This document shows, one piece after another, positions 17,758-25,449 of a DNA stretch of 31,516 bases. This DNA comes from JBEVNX01 sp040507895. Lineage in GTDB: Bacteria > Desulfobacterota > Binatia > JACPRU01. The stretch's first letter is position 1. Every line of letters starts with the position of its first letter. The notes below the pieces were generated by a model that saw only the letters and a list, made by a program, of their open reading frames with translations, made no database searches and had not been told where the DNA came from. Location: positions 1 through 31,516 of the forward strand of contig JBEVNX010000066.1 in the NCBI GenBank assembly GCA_040507895.1. The letters run 5' to 3'. A program made the position numbers and the translations under genes.

Positions 17758-17776
17758 CGAAAAGCGGCGAGCCGCT
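17758..17776 (-). terminator. Probable intrinsic terminator of the crotonase gene
   Basis: Immediately after the crotonase TGA, the minus strand folds as AGCGG-CTCG-CCGCT followed by TTTC (stem 17763-17767 with 17772-17776, extendable by two G-U pairs). The stem is short but GC-rich, well placed, and followed by a T-run. It would separate the crotonase from the exported-protein operon. Confidence 0.5.
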
Positions 17777-17778
17777 CC

Positions 17779-18561
17779 TCAGGAGCCGCCCTGCCGACGC
17801 CCCCGTTCTTGGATGGCGCGGCGGCGTGCGGCGACGTCCGCGGCTTTGACCTGCTTCGCGTGCTCGCGGCTCGCCTCGCGCTCGAGAGCGATCGCTTCGG
17901 CAAACGGCAGAGCGAACCCACGATCGATCAGCGACTTGTACGCTCGCATCGTCTTCGGCTCGCAGGAGAGTATGTCGTGAGCCAGCGCTCGACACGTCGG
18001 CATGAGGTCGTCGGGCGCGACCATGCGATTGACGAGGCCCCACTCCTGCGCTCGCGCCGCGCTCAAGAAGTTCCCGGTGAGAGACAGCTCCTTCGCGCGC
18101 GCAATGCCGATCAGCCGCGGCAGCTTTTGGCTGAGCCCCCAGCCTGGCAACACGCCGACCCGCGAATGGGTATCGGCGAAGAGGGCCACGGACGAGGCGA
18201 TCAGCAGATCACACCCGAGCGCGAGCTCGAACCCCCCGGTGATCGCGAAACCGTTGATCGCGCCGATGATCGGCTTCGGGCACGCTTCCATCGCCGCCAC
18301 CGGATTTCCCGCACCGATTGTTGAGGCGCCGGAGCGGTCGCCAGCTTCGCCGCCGAGCTCCTTCAAATCGACGCCCGCGCAGAACGCCTTCCCGGCTCCG
18401 GTGAGGATCACTACGCCCACGTCGTCGTCCTCGGAAAAGCGCCGGAATGCTTCGATCAAGTCCGTGCGCAGCTCCGTCGACAGCGCATTCATGGCTTTGG
18501 GGCGACTCAGCGTCAGGGTAGCGATCGATTCGCTCTTCTCGATCTGCAGGACGTTCGACAT
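17779..18561 (-). CDS. Enoyl-CoA hydratase/isomerase family protein (crotonase)
   Basis: A 260-residue crotonase-fold enzyme acting on an acyl-CoA thioester. The oxyanion-hole motif TGAGKAFCAGVDLKEL (about 54-69) and NGFAITGGFELALGCDLLIAS are clear. Of the two catalytic glutamates of classical enoyl-CoA hydratase, the first is retained (Glu112 in GGFELALG), while the position of the second reads His132 in FADTHSRVGVLPGWGLSQ, so hydration by the usual pair is doubtful; isomerase, hydrolase or other crotonase chemistry is possible. The ATG at 18561 has AGGAGG seven bases upstream; an in-frame extension to 18609 is unsupported. The 143-base gap from the Rid gene contains a TAGAAT element, so it may be its own transcription unit beside the aromatic operon. 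Confidence 0.92.
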   Translation of the reverse strand: MSNVLQIEKSESIATLTLSRPKAMNALSTELRTDLIEAFRRFSEDDDVGVVILTGAGKAFCAGVDLKELGGEAGDRSGASTIGAGNPVAAMEACPKPIIGAINGFAITGGFELALGCDLLIASSVALFADTHSRVGVLPGWGLSQKLPRLIGIARAKELSLTGNFLSAARAQEWGLVNRMVAPDDLMPTCRALAHDILSCEPKTMRAYKSLIDRGFALPFAEAIALEREASREHAKQVKAADVAARRRAIQERGRRQGGS

Positions 18562-18617
18562 GGTGGACCTCCTCCCCGAGAACGGGACGGGGAACCTACC
18601 CGATTCCACCCCTACTT

Positions 18618-18623
18618 ATTCTA
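18618..18623 (-). promoter_or_regulatory. Candidate -10 element (TAGAAT) for the crotonase gene
   Basis: TAGAAT followed by AA, preceded by GGGCCCTG, lies about 55 bases upstream of the crotonase start in a 143-base gap. It parallels the element ahead of the carboxyltransferase gene in sequence and spacing. No good -35 hexamer is visible, so this is tentative. Confidence 0.35.
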
Positions 18624-18704
18624 CAGGGCCCGGCGCGGAGCCAGTGGTACTCGACCCTCATGGGGAGTGGCGATGCGAGAAGATCACAGCTGCGTCCCTG
18701 GAAT

Positions 18705-19097
18705 TCATTCCGGCACGACGGCGGTGACCTCGATCTCGACCTTGGCGCGGTCTTCGACGAGCGCCGAGACCTCGACCGCCGTCATCGCGATCGCGTAGTG
18801 GCCGATCGTCTCTCGAAATGCCGCGCCGATGGCCGCGCGTGACGCGAGGTACGCGCGCATGTCGGTCACGTACCACGTCATGCGGACGACGTGCTGGGGA
18901 CCGGCATCGCCCGTGGCCAGCACGTCGACGACGTTGCGCAGCGCTTGGCGCGCTTGCTCGGCGAAATCATCGCTCGCGAAGCGGCCGGCGGCGTCGCAGC
19001 CGACCATGCCGGCCACGAACACCATCCGGCCGTGCGCGGTCACGCCGTTCGCAAAGCCTCGCGGGCGAGGCCACCCGGGGGGAAGCAGGACTTGCAT
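18705..19097 (-). CDS. RidA/YjgF/UK114 (Rid) family protein
   Basis: A 130-residue cytoplasmic Rid-family trimer subunit. Family landmarks are PRGFANGVTAHGRMVFVAGMVG, the helix FAEQARQALRNVVDVLATGDAGPQHVVRMTWYVTDM, and AMTAVEVSALVEDRAKVEIEVTAVVP. Classical RidA uses Arg105 to hydrolyse enamines and imines; here that aligned position is Met105, so canonical imine deaminase chemistry is not assured. Even so, some YjgF-family proteins act as aminomuconate deaminases, and the neighbouring bifunctional monooxygenase/reductase is expected to yield an enamine-type amino-cyclohexene CoA ester, so a deaminating role fits the setting (inference). AAGGAG lies seven bases before the ATG at 19097. It follows the CoA ligase by 40 bases. 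Confidence 0.92.
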   Translation of the reverse strand: MQVLLPPGWPRPRGFANGVTAHGRMVFVAGMVGCDAAGRFASDDFAEQARQALRNVVDVLATGDAGPQHVVRMTWYVTDMRAYLASRAAIGAAFRETIGHYAIAMTAVEVSALVEDRAKVEIEVTAVVPE

Positions 19098-19137
19098 GAG
19101 ATCTCCTTGTCGGGCGACGGGTCGAACGCACCCTTCC

Positions 19138-20751
19138 TCAGGCCGCACTACCCTTGCGGAGCGAGAAGCGCTGCAGCTTGCCGGTCTCGGTACGGGGCAG
19201 TGCGTCGACGAATTCGATCGCCCGCGGGTACTTGTAGGGGGCGATACTCTGTTTGACGAAGTCTTGCAGCTCCTTGACCAGCTCGGCACTGGGCTCGACG
19301 CCGGCGCGCGGCACCACGAAAGCCTTGACGCACTGACCCCGCTCTTCGTCGGGTACGCCGACGACGCCGCACTCCGCCACCGCCGGGTGCAGCGAGAGCG
19401 TGCTCTCCACTTCGGGCCCCGCGATGTTGTAGCCGCCCGACACGATCATGTCGTCGACGCGCGCCTGGTAGACGAACCAACCGTCCTCGTCGACGAGATA
19501 CGCGTCGCCGGTCACATTCCAGCCCCCTTGCACGTACTCGCGCTGGCGCGCGTCTGCGAGGTAGCGGCAACCGGTCGGACCCTTCACGGCCAACCGGCCG
19601 ACGTTGCCCGGGGCCAAGGGCCGGAGATCGTCGTCGATGACGCAGGCCGTGTAGCCCGGCACGGGCTTGCCGGTCGCGCCCGGCTTCACGTCCTCCTCCG
19701 TGTGCGAAATGAAGATGTGAAACATCTCGGTCGCGCCGATGCCGTCGATGATCTCGATGCGCGTCAGCTCCTTCCAGAGCTTGCGTGTCGCCGCGGACAG
19801 CGCCTCGCCGGCACTGACGCACTTGCGCAACGACGAAAAATCGGACGCCGCCCCGTGGACTGCCATCGCGCGGTACGCAGTCGGTGCGCTCACGCAGATC
19901 GTCGCGCCGTAGCGCGCGATCGCCGCCGGCAGCTCGTCGGGTGTCGCTTGCTCGACGAGGACGCTCGCCGCGCCGGCTGCCATGGGAAACAGCAGCAGCC
20001 CGCCGAGGCCGAACGTAAACGCCAGCGGCGGGCTGCCGATGAAGACGTCGTGCTGCCGTGCACGCAGGACGTGCGCTGGCCAGCACGCGCAGGCCGCCAT
20101 CACGTCGCGGTGAAAATGCAGCGTGCCCTTCGGCGTACCGGTGGTGCCCGAGGTGAAGGCGATCAGGCAGGTGTCGTCGGCGGCCGTCGGGACATTCTCG
20201 AACTCTCCCGGCTTGGTCGCCGCAAGCGCCTCGAGCGTGGCGCCGTGAAAGTGCTCGACCTCCCTCAGCGTTGCGCAGCTCGGTCGCGCGAGCACCAGCT
20301 CCTCGGCCAGCCGGGAGTCGCAGAGCGCGTGGCTGACTTCTGCCTTGTTGATGATCTGGGCGAGCTCCTTGGCGCGCAAAAGCGGCATGCTTCCGACCAC
20401 GATGCCGCCCGCCTTGACGACCCCGAACCAGCACGCGGCGAGCATCGGGGAGTTCGGGCCGCGCAGCAGCACGCGGTTGCCAGGGACCAGGCCCATGTCG
20501 TCGACGAGGACGTGCGCGATGCGGTTCGCCCGCGCTCGAAGCTCGGCGTACGTCCAGCGCTCGGTCTGGCCGAGCAGGCACGGCCGGTCGCCTTGGCCTA
20601 GCGCCACCCGGCGGTCGAGCAGTTCGGTGGCGCAGTTCAGGAGCGGCGGAAACCGCAGCTCGGGAAGATCGAAGCGGAGCTCGGGCCACTGTTCGTGCGG
20701 CGGCAGGTGATCGCGCGCGAAGGTGTCGACGTGTGCGCTTCTCGATTCCAC
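19138..20751 (-). CDS. Benzoate-CoA ligase family enzyme, probable 2-aminobenzoate-CoA ligase
   Basis: Activates an aromatic acid, probably 2-aminobenzoate, to its CoA thioester with ATP in the cytoplasm; first step of the adjoining pathway. The 537-residue AMP-forming ligase shows the phosphate loop TSGTTGTPKG (200-209), the A5 motif GIGATEM (337-343), GRLAVKGPTGCRYL, the hinge region YQARVDDMIVSGGYNIAGPEVE, and the C-terminal catalytic Lys525 in PRTETGKLQRF. The N-terminus AHVDTFARDHLPPHEQWPELRFDLPELRFP is of the type seen in 2-aminobenzoate-CoA ligases as I recall them. The start is GTG at 20751, with no evident ribosome-binding site, 48 bases after the crotonase stop. Activity toward benzoate or salicylate cannot be excluded from sequence. 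Confidence 0.9.
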   Translation of the reverse strand: MESRSAHVDTFARDHLPPHEQWPELRFDLPELRFPPLLNCATELLDRRVALGQGDRPCLLGQTERWTYAELRARANRIAHVLVDDMGLVPGNRVLLRGPNSPMLAACWFGVVKAGGIVVGSMPLLRAKELAQIINKAEVSHALCDSRLAEELVLARPSCATLREVEHFHGATLEALAATKPGEFENVPTAADDTCLIAFTSGTTGTPKGTLHFHRDVMAACACWPAHVLRARQHDVFIGSPPLAFTFGLGGLLLFPMAAGAASVLVEQATPDELPAAIARYGATICVSAPTAYRAMAVHGAASDFSSLRKCVSAGEALSAATRKLWKELTRIEIIDGIGATEMFHIFISHTEEDVKPGATGKPVPGYTACVIDDDLRPLAPGNVGRLAVKGPTGCRYLADARQREYVQGGWNVTGDAYLVDEDGWFVYQARVDDMIVSGGYNIAGPEVESTLSLHPAVAECGVVGVPDEERGQCVKAFVVPRAGVEPSAELVKELQDFVKQSIAPYKYPRAIEFVDALPRTETGKLQRFSLRKGSAA

Positions 20752-20799
20752 GGAAGGCGTTAGCCGATTCCGTTCCCGTCGCGTCTGTCACAAGCCATC

Positions 20800-21645
20800 C
20801 TAGTCCCCCTCGAACACCGGCCGGGCCTTCGCCGCGAACGCTTGATAGGCGCGGTGAAAATCCTGCGTCATCATGCAGATCGCCTGCGACTGCGCTTCCG
20901 ACTCGATCGCCTCGTCGATGCCCATCGCCCACTCCTGGTGGAGCATGCGCTTCGTCATCGCGTGAGCGAAGCTCGGACCCTCGGCGAGCTCGGCGGCCCA
21001 AGAGACGGCGCTGGCACCGAGGGCTTCGGGATCGGCGAGGCGGTTGTAGAAGCCCCACGCGAGCGCTTCCTCGCCGCTCATCGCGCGCCCGGTGTAGAGA
21101 AGTTCCGACGCGCGGCCTTGGCCGATGATCCTCGGTAGCATCGCGCACGCGCCCATGTCGCAGCCGGCCAAACCGACGCGCGAGAACAGGAACGCGACCT
21201 TGCTGCGCGCGGAGCCGACCCGCACGTCGGACGCCATCGCGAGAATGGCGCCGGCCCCGGCGCACACGCCGTCGATCGCGGCGACGATCGGCTGCGGGCA
21301 CGCGCGCATGGCCTTGATGACGTCGCCGGTCATGCGCGTGAACGCCAGCAGATCGGGCATCGCCATCTTCGTCAGTGGCCCGATGATCTCGTGAACGTCT
21401 CCTCCCGAACAGAAGTTTCCGCCCGCGCCTTGCACGACGACCGCGCGGACATCGTCGGCTCGCGTGAGCAGACGGAAGAGGTCGCGCAGCTCGGCATAAG
21501 AATCGAACGTCAGCGGGTTCTTGCGCTCCGAGCGGTCGAGCGTGACCACGCCGACCCTGCCCTCGACGGCGAAGGCGAAGTGCCGCGGGTTGAGGTCGGC
21601 GGCCGCCGACCGGTTGCCGGGTGCGAGGTGCGCGTCCATCGTCAT
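20800..21645 (-). CDS. Crotonase family protein, possible ring-cleaving acyl-CoA hydrolase
   Basis: A 281-residue crotonase-fold enzyme in the aromatic operon. The oxyanion segment GAGGNFCSGGDVHEI (73-87) and GVCAGAGAILAMASDVRVGS are clear. Both classical hydratase glutamates are missing: the first position reads Ile134 (AGAILA), and the second lies in FLFSRVGLAGCDMGACAMLPRIIG, with Asp163 placed roughly where MenB and BadI carry their catalytic aspartate region. It may thus hydrolyse a 2-ketocyclohexane-type ring rather than hydrate a double bond, which would suit opening of the dearomatised CoA ester (inference). The start at 21645 overlaps the MarR stop (ATGA) and has a GAGGGAG upstream; a longer frame to 22092 is a shadow of the regulator. 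Confidence 0.92.
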   Translation of the reverse strand: MTMDAHLAPGNRSAAADLNPRHFAFAVEGRVGVVTLDRSERKNPLTFDSYAELRDLFRLLTRADDVRAVVVQGAGGNFCSGGDVHEIIGPLTKMAMPDLLAFTRMTGDVIKAMRACPQPIVAAIDGVCAGAGAILAMASDVRVGSARSKVAFLFSRVGLAGCDMGACAMLPRIIGQGRASELLYTGRAMSGEEALAWGFYNRLADPEALGASAVSWAAELAEGPSFAHAMTKRMLHQEWAMGIDEAIESEAQSQAICMMTQDFHRAYQAFAAKARPVFEGD

Positions 21646-22166
21646 GCTGGCTCCCTCTTTCTGCGCTTGCCCGGTGCCCCGTCGACGCGGGCTAGGTGGC
21701 GCTTCAGGTCCGCGAGCATGGCGTAGACGCGGCGCTTCTCGTCGGCGCTCCAGCCCGCGAACAGCTCGATCACCCATTGCTCGTGAACGGCGGCCATGCG
21801 CAGGAACTGGCGGCGGCCCTGCGCCGTCAACTGCACGGCGTAGACGCGCCGATCCGCCGGATGGGGCGTGCGCTTCACGAGACCCTCGGCTTCGAGCTGG
21901 TCGGTGATGCCGGTGACATTCCCGCCGGTCACCATCAAGCGCTGGGAGAGCTCTCCCATCGTCAAGCCTTTGGGCTCGCGTTCGAGCTGCGCGAGCAGGT
22001 CGAAGCGCGGCAGCGTGGTGCCGAACTCGCTGCGCAAGCGACTGCGAACGACCGCCTCGACGCGCGTCGTGCAAGCGAGGAGCCGCAACCACAGCTTCAC
22101 CGCTTGGTGGTGGTCGTCGATCACCCGCGATTCGAGATCGCTGATCACGCCGGGAACGGCGCTCAT
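21642..22166 (-). CDS. MarR family transcriptional regulator
   Basis: A 174-residue winged-helix repressor with the MarR arrangement: dimerisation helices at both ends, a recognition region LTMGELSQRLMVTGGNVTGITDQLEAEGLVKRTPHPADRRVYAVQLT (about 66-112), and the family wing signature HPADRRVY. It is embedded inside the operon, ten bases after the SDR gene and overlapping the crotonase gene by four bases, so it is probably autoregulated with the pathway. MarR proteins of aromatic CoA pathways often respond to an aryl-CoA ester, and here the natural operator candidates are the inverted repeats in the divergent promoter region at 25338-25409 (inference). The C-terminal tail is strongly basic. Confidence 0.94.
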   Translation of the reverse strand: MSAVPGVISDLESRVIDDHHQAVKLWLRLLACTTRVEAVVRSRLRSEFGTTLPRFDLLAQLEREPKGLTMGELSQRLMVTGGNVTGITDQLEAEGLVKRTPHPADRRVYAVQLTAQGRRQFLRMAAVHEQWVIELFAGWSADEKRRVYAMLADLKRHLARVDGAPGKRRKREPA

Positions 22167-22176
22167 CGCGAGAGCC

Positions 22177-22926
22177 TCACGAGACCTCTCCTCCGGCCAC
22201 GGCGATCGCCTGCCCGGTGATCGATGCCGATTCGCGCCGGCACAGCCACACGACCGCCTGCGCGATCTCGTCGGGTTGCACGAGGCGTCCCTGCGGGTTG
22301 ACGGCGACCAACTCGGCGCGTGCCTGTTCGACGCTACGGCCGGTCTTGGCGCTGATCTGCGCGATGGCGCGCTCGATGAACTCCGTCTCGGTGTAACCGG
22401 GGCACACCGCGTTGACGGTAACTCCCCGGCGGGCGACCTCGAGCGCGAGCGCGCGTGTCAGACCGAGCACGCCGTGCTTGGCGGCGCAGTAGGCCGTGAC
22501 GTAGGCGTAGCCCTTGAGCGCAGCGGTGCTGGCGACGTTGACGACGCGGCCGAACCCGCGCTCGACCATGCCGCCGAGCACCTCTTGCGTGCACAGGAAC
22601 GCGCCGGTCAGGTTGACGGCGAGCATGCGCTGCCAGAGGTCGAGCGTCGTGCGTCCGAATGGCTGCGACTCGACCTGCCCGGCGTTGTTGACGAGAACGT
22701 CGACTGGACCGAGCGCATCGACGGCGCGACGGAATCCGGCGCGCACCGATTCGGGGTCGGAGACGTCGGCGGCGACGCACTGCGCGCTCGCGAGTCGCAG
22801 CGCCTGCAGCCGCTCGATCGAGCGGCCGATGATCGTCACGCGCGCACCCTCGCTCGCCAGAGCGCGCGCGATCTCCGCGCCGATGCCGCTGCCCCCGCCG
22901 GTGATCACCGCATGGAGCCCCTTCAT
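22177..22926 (-). CDS. Short-chain dehydrogenase/reductase (SDR)
   Basis: A 249-residue classical SDR oxidising or reducing a hydroxy/keto group with NAD(P). It has the cofactor motif TGGGSGIG (9-16), NNAG at 80-83, and the Ser133, Tyr146, Lys150 catalytic set in VASTAALKGYAYVTAYCAAK, followed by PGYTETEF. The sequence resembles 3-hydroxyacyl-CoA dehydrogenase and 3-hydroxybutyrate dehydrogenase-type SDRs. Lodged three bases after the bifunctional monooxygenase gene and ten bases before the MarR gene, it probably acts on the dearomatised CoA intermediate, such as reduction of a ring ketone or oxidation of a beta-hydroxyacyl-CoA. The exact substrate is not readable. Confidence 0.94.
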   Translation of the reverse strand: MKGLHAVITGGGSGIGAEIARALASEGARVTIIGRSIERLQALRLASAQCVAADVSDPESVRAGFRRAVDALGPVDVLVNNAGQVESQPFGRTTLDLWQRMLAVNLTGAFLCTQEVLGGMVERGFGRVVNVASTAALKGYAYVTAYCAAKHGVLGLTRALALEVARRGVTVNAVCPGYTETEFIERAIAQISAKTGRSVEQARAELVAVNPQGRLVQPDEIAQAVVWLCRRESASITGQAIAVAGGEVS

Positions 22927-22929
22927 CCC

Positions 22930-25296
22930 TCAGACCCCCTGGGCGAGATTCGCCTGCTCGAGCGGCGACAGGCCCGCGTTCTGCGCGGCCAAGGAGCGCT
23001 CGCGCTCGAGGTTCCGCTCGAGTTGCTCCTTGCCCGCGACGTATTGCTGCGGCCAGTCGGCGCCGATGCCGCTCGTGTGGCCGATCTTCGCCGCTTCGAG
23101 AAGCGTCCAGGCCGGGTTGGCGAGATGCGGCCGAGCGAGCGCGCACAAGTCCGCGCGGCCGGAGGCGACGATGCTATTGACGTGGTCTGCCTCGTAGATC
23201 GCGCCCACCGCCATCGTGGCAATGCCGACCTCGTTGCGCACGGCCTCGGCGAAGGGGGTCTGATACATGCGGCCGTAGACGGGCGCCTGTAGCTTGCTGA
23301 CCTGGCCGGACGAGACGTCGATCAAGTCGGCACCCGCGGCCTTGAACGCGCGGGCGATCGAGATCGCGTCGGCCAACGTGTTGCCCCCGTCCACCCAGTC
23401 GTGAGCCGAGATACGTACCGACATCGGCCGCTCGGCCGGCCAAACCGCGCGCATCGCGGCGAATACTTCGAGCGGCCAGCGCAGGCGGTTCTCGATCGTA
23501 CCGCCGTACGCGTCCGTGCGCTGGTTTGTCAGCGGCGACAGAAACGAAGACAACAGGTAGCCGTGCGCGCAATGGAGCTCGAGCCAGTCGAACCCGGCCT
23601 CGATCCCGCGTCGCGTCGCGGCGACGAAGTCGGCGGTCACGCGGTCCATGTCGGCGCGCGTCATCGCGCGCGACCAGTCGCTCACTCCATACGCGTACTG
23701 CTGAGGTGACGCTGAGATCAGCGGCCAGTTGCCCCCCTCGAGCGGAAGGTCTTCACCCTGCCAGGGCACGCGCGTCGAGCCCTTCGCGCCCGCATGGCCG
23801 AGCTGCAGCGCGATCTTCGCGGTCGTGCCGCCGTGCACGAAGTCGACGATGCGCTTCCACACCGCCGCCTGCGCGTCGTTCCACAAGCCCGTGCAGGCGG
23901 GAGTGATGCGCGCGTCGGGCGTCGGGCAGGTCATCTCGGTGACCACCAGTGCGGCGCCGCCGAGCGCGCGAGCACCGAGGTGCACCAAGTGGTGGTCGGT
24001 CGGCAGTCCGTCGATGGCGCTGTACTGCGCCATCGGCGATACGACGACCCGATTCTTCAGCGTGAGGCCACGCAGCCGGAACGGCGTGAACATCGGAGGC
24101 ACCGGGACGCCTGGACGCAGCCCAGCGCGCTCGGCAATCCATTGCTCGAGGCCGCCGACGTAAGCGGCGTCGCGCTGGCGGAGATTCTCGTGCGAGATCC
24201 TCTGCGAGCGCGTCAGCAGCGAATAGGCAAACTGTTCGGGCTCGAGCAGGGCGTGCCGCTCCACGCTCTCGAACCACTCGGTCGAGTTGCGTGCGGCATT
24301 TTGGATCTTCAGCACCTCGATGCTGCGGCGCGCCTCGTAGGCCTGCAGCGCGGCGTCCCGGTCGCAGGGCTCCGCAGCGAGGGTCTCGGCGAGATCGATC
24401 GCGTCCTCGAACGCGAGCTTGGTGCCAGACCCGACGGAGAAATGCGCCGTGTGCGCGGCATCGCCCATCAAAACCACCGGCGTGCGGCCGTCGGCACCGC
24501 CGTGCGGGTGGATCCAGGTACGGCACACGACGCGCGGAAAGCGGATCCACTGCGCCGAGCCGCGCAGGTGGTCCGCGTTCGACATCAGCGGGCTGCCGTC
24601 GAGCACTTTGGCGAACAGCCGCTCACAGAACGCGATGCTTTCGTCCTTGCCCATCTCGGACAGGCCCGCCGCGTGCCACACGGTCTCCGGGGTTTCGACG
24701 ATGAACGTGGAGGTGTCGCCGTCGAAACGGTAGGCGTGAGCCTGGAACCAGCCGTGCGGCGTCTTCTCGAAGGCAAACGTGAAGGCATCGAAGCGGCGGC
24801 GGGTTCCAAGCCAGACGAAGCGGCACTGACGTAGATCGACGTTGGGCCGGAAAGTCGACGCGTAGCGGGCGCGGATCCGGCTGTTGAGACCGTCCGCGGC
24901 GACGATCAGATCGGCGTCGATCTGCGCGTCATCGACAACCTCGGTCTCGAAGCGCAGGCGAACGCCGAGCTCGGTGCAACGCCGCTGCAAGATCTCGAGC
25001 AGCTGGCGACGCCCGATGCCGCAGAAGCCGTGTCCCGAAGATCGGATCGTGCGGCCCCTGAAATGCACCTCGATGTCGTCCCAATGGTTGAACGCATCGA
25101 GGATCTGATCAGCCGTCTTCGGATCGGCCCTGCGCAGCGACGAGAGGGTCTGGTCGGAGAACACCACGCCCCAGCCGTAGGTGTCGCCGGGGCGATTGCG
25201 CTCGATCACCGTCAGCTCGTGCGAGGGATCGCGCTTCTTCATCAGCAGAGCGAGGTACAGTCCAGCCGGACCGCCGCCGATGCAGACGATGCGCAT
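22930..25296 (-). CDS. Bifunctional FAD monooxygenase / Old Yellow Enzyme reductase, 2-aminobenzoyl-CoA monooxygenase/reductase type
   Basis: Key dearomatising enzyme. In Azoarcus evansii an enzyme of this design hydroxylates 2-aminobenzoyl-CoA at C5 and then reduces the ring, giving a non-aromatic amino-oxo-cyclohexene carboxyl-CoA. The 788-residue protein has an N-terminal single-component flavin monooxygenase (1 to about 375; FAD motif GGGPAGLYLALLMKK at 7-21, VAADGLNSR, and VVLMGDAAHTAHFSVGSGTKLAFEDA). An Old Yellow Enzyme-type FMN reductase starts at Met402 (FTPFRLRGLTLKNRVVVSPMAQYS, LQLGHAGAKGS, LHCAHGYLLSSFLSPLTNQRTDAYGG, VRISAHDWVDGG). Salicylyl-CoA 5-hydroxylases share the first half, so salicylyl-CoA is an alternative substrate. 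AGGAG precedes the ATG at 25296. First gene of its operon, with a compact promoter upstream. Confidence 0.94.
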   Translation of the reverse strand: MRIVCIGGGPAGLYLALLMKKRDPSHELTVIERNRPGDTYGWGVVFSDQTLSSLRRADPKTADQILDAFNHWDDIEVHFRGRTIRSSGHGFCGIGRRQLLEILQRRCTELGVRLRFETEVVDDAQIDADLIVAADGLNSRIRARYASTFRPNVDLRQCRFVWLGTRRRFDAFTFAFEKTPHGWFQAHAYRFDGDTSTFIVETPETVWHAAGLSEMGKDESIAFCERLFAKVLDGSPLMSNADHLRGSAQWIRFPRVVCRTWIHPHGGADGRTPVVLMGDAAHTAHFSVGSGTKLAFEDAIDLAETLAAEPCDRDAALQAYEARRSIEVLKIQNAARNSTEWFESVERHALLEPEQFAYSLLTRSQRISHENLRQRDAAYVGGLEQWIAERAGLRPGVPVPPMFTPFRLRGLTLKNRVVVSPMAQYSAIDGLPTDHHLVHLGARALGGAALVVTEMTCPTPDARITPACTGLWNDAQAAVWKRIVDFVHGGTTAKIALQLGHAGAKGSTRVPWQGEDLPLEGGNWPLISASPQQYAYGVSDWSRAMTRADMDRVTADFVAATRRGIEAGFDWLELHCAHGYLLSSFLSPLTNQRTDAYGGTIENRLRWPLEVFAAMRAVWPAERPMSVRISAHDWVDGGNTLADAISIARAFKAAGADLIDVSSGQVSKLQAPVYGRMYQTPFAEAVRNEVGIATMAVGAIYEADHVNSIVASGRADLCALARPHLANPAWTLLEAAKIGHTSGIGADWPQQYVAGKEQLERNLERERSLAAQNAGLSPLEQANLAQGV

Positions 25297-25324
25297 GCTT
25301 GCTCCTGGACCCGCCGTCGCACAC

Positions 25325-25353
25325 CGTTTAGACCTGAATCTTTGAGGTGTCAA
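25325..25353 (-). promoter_or_regulatory. Promoter of the aromatic operon (minus strand)
   Basis: A perfect -35 hexamer TTGACA (25353-25348) is followed after 17 bases by TAAACG (25330-25325, three of six -10 positions). The inferred start of transcription is near 25318, about 22 bases before the monooxygenase ATG. The -35 lies inside the inverted repeat at 25338-25357, so a repressor there would block RNA polymerase. Confidence 0.55.
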
Positions 25354-25357
25354 GGAT
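25338..25357. promoter_or_regulatory. Candidate MarR operator overlapping the -35 of the aromatic operon
   Basis: A 20-base imperfect palindrome with half-sites ATCTTTGA and TCAAGGAT around GGTG; seven of eight positions are symmetric. TTGA/TCAA half-sites are common in MarR operators, and the operon encodes its own MarR protein. Assignment of this site to that regulator is an inference. Confidence 0.55.
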
Positions 25358-25377
25358 TAGCGGCGCGACGCTCTTCC

Positions 25378-25406
25378 TTGATATATAAAATATTGACTCT
25401 TAAAGT
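25378..25406 (+). promoter_or_regulatory. Promoter of the divergent dehydrogenase/monooxygenase gene (plus strand)
   Basis: TTGATA (25378-25383) and TAAAGT (25401-25406) are spaced by exactly 17 bases in an AT-rich island within GC-rich DNA, matching a housekeeping sigma-factor promoter at five and four of six positions. The inferred transcript would have a leader of about 35-40 bases before the ATG at 25450. Confidence 0.55.
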
Positions 25407-25409
25407 GTC
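25395..25409. promoter_or_regulatory. Second candidate operator, over the plus-strand -10
   Basis: GACTCTT-A-AAGTGTC is a 15-base inverted repeat with six of seven symmetric pairs, covering the -10 of the plus-strand promoter. Its right half, CTTAAAGTGTC (25399-25409), matches TTTGAGGTGTC in the first operator (25341-25351) at eight of eleven positions with only transitions, suggesting one protein binds both. Confidence 0.45.
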
Positions 25410-25449
25410 GCCGCCCCGGAGACGAAAGCCGGGGAGAAAGGATTTGAAC

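Noticed and set aside
19148..21301. 717-codon open frame on the minus strand
   Set aside because: Out-of-frame shadow of the CoA ligase and crotonase genes, extremely Arg-rich and without domain motifs.
25030..25449. N-terminal extension of the divergent flavoprotein frame
   Set aside because: It would cross the start of the monooxygenase gene and the promoter region, and contains no family sequence.
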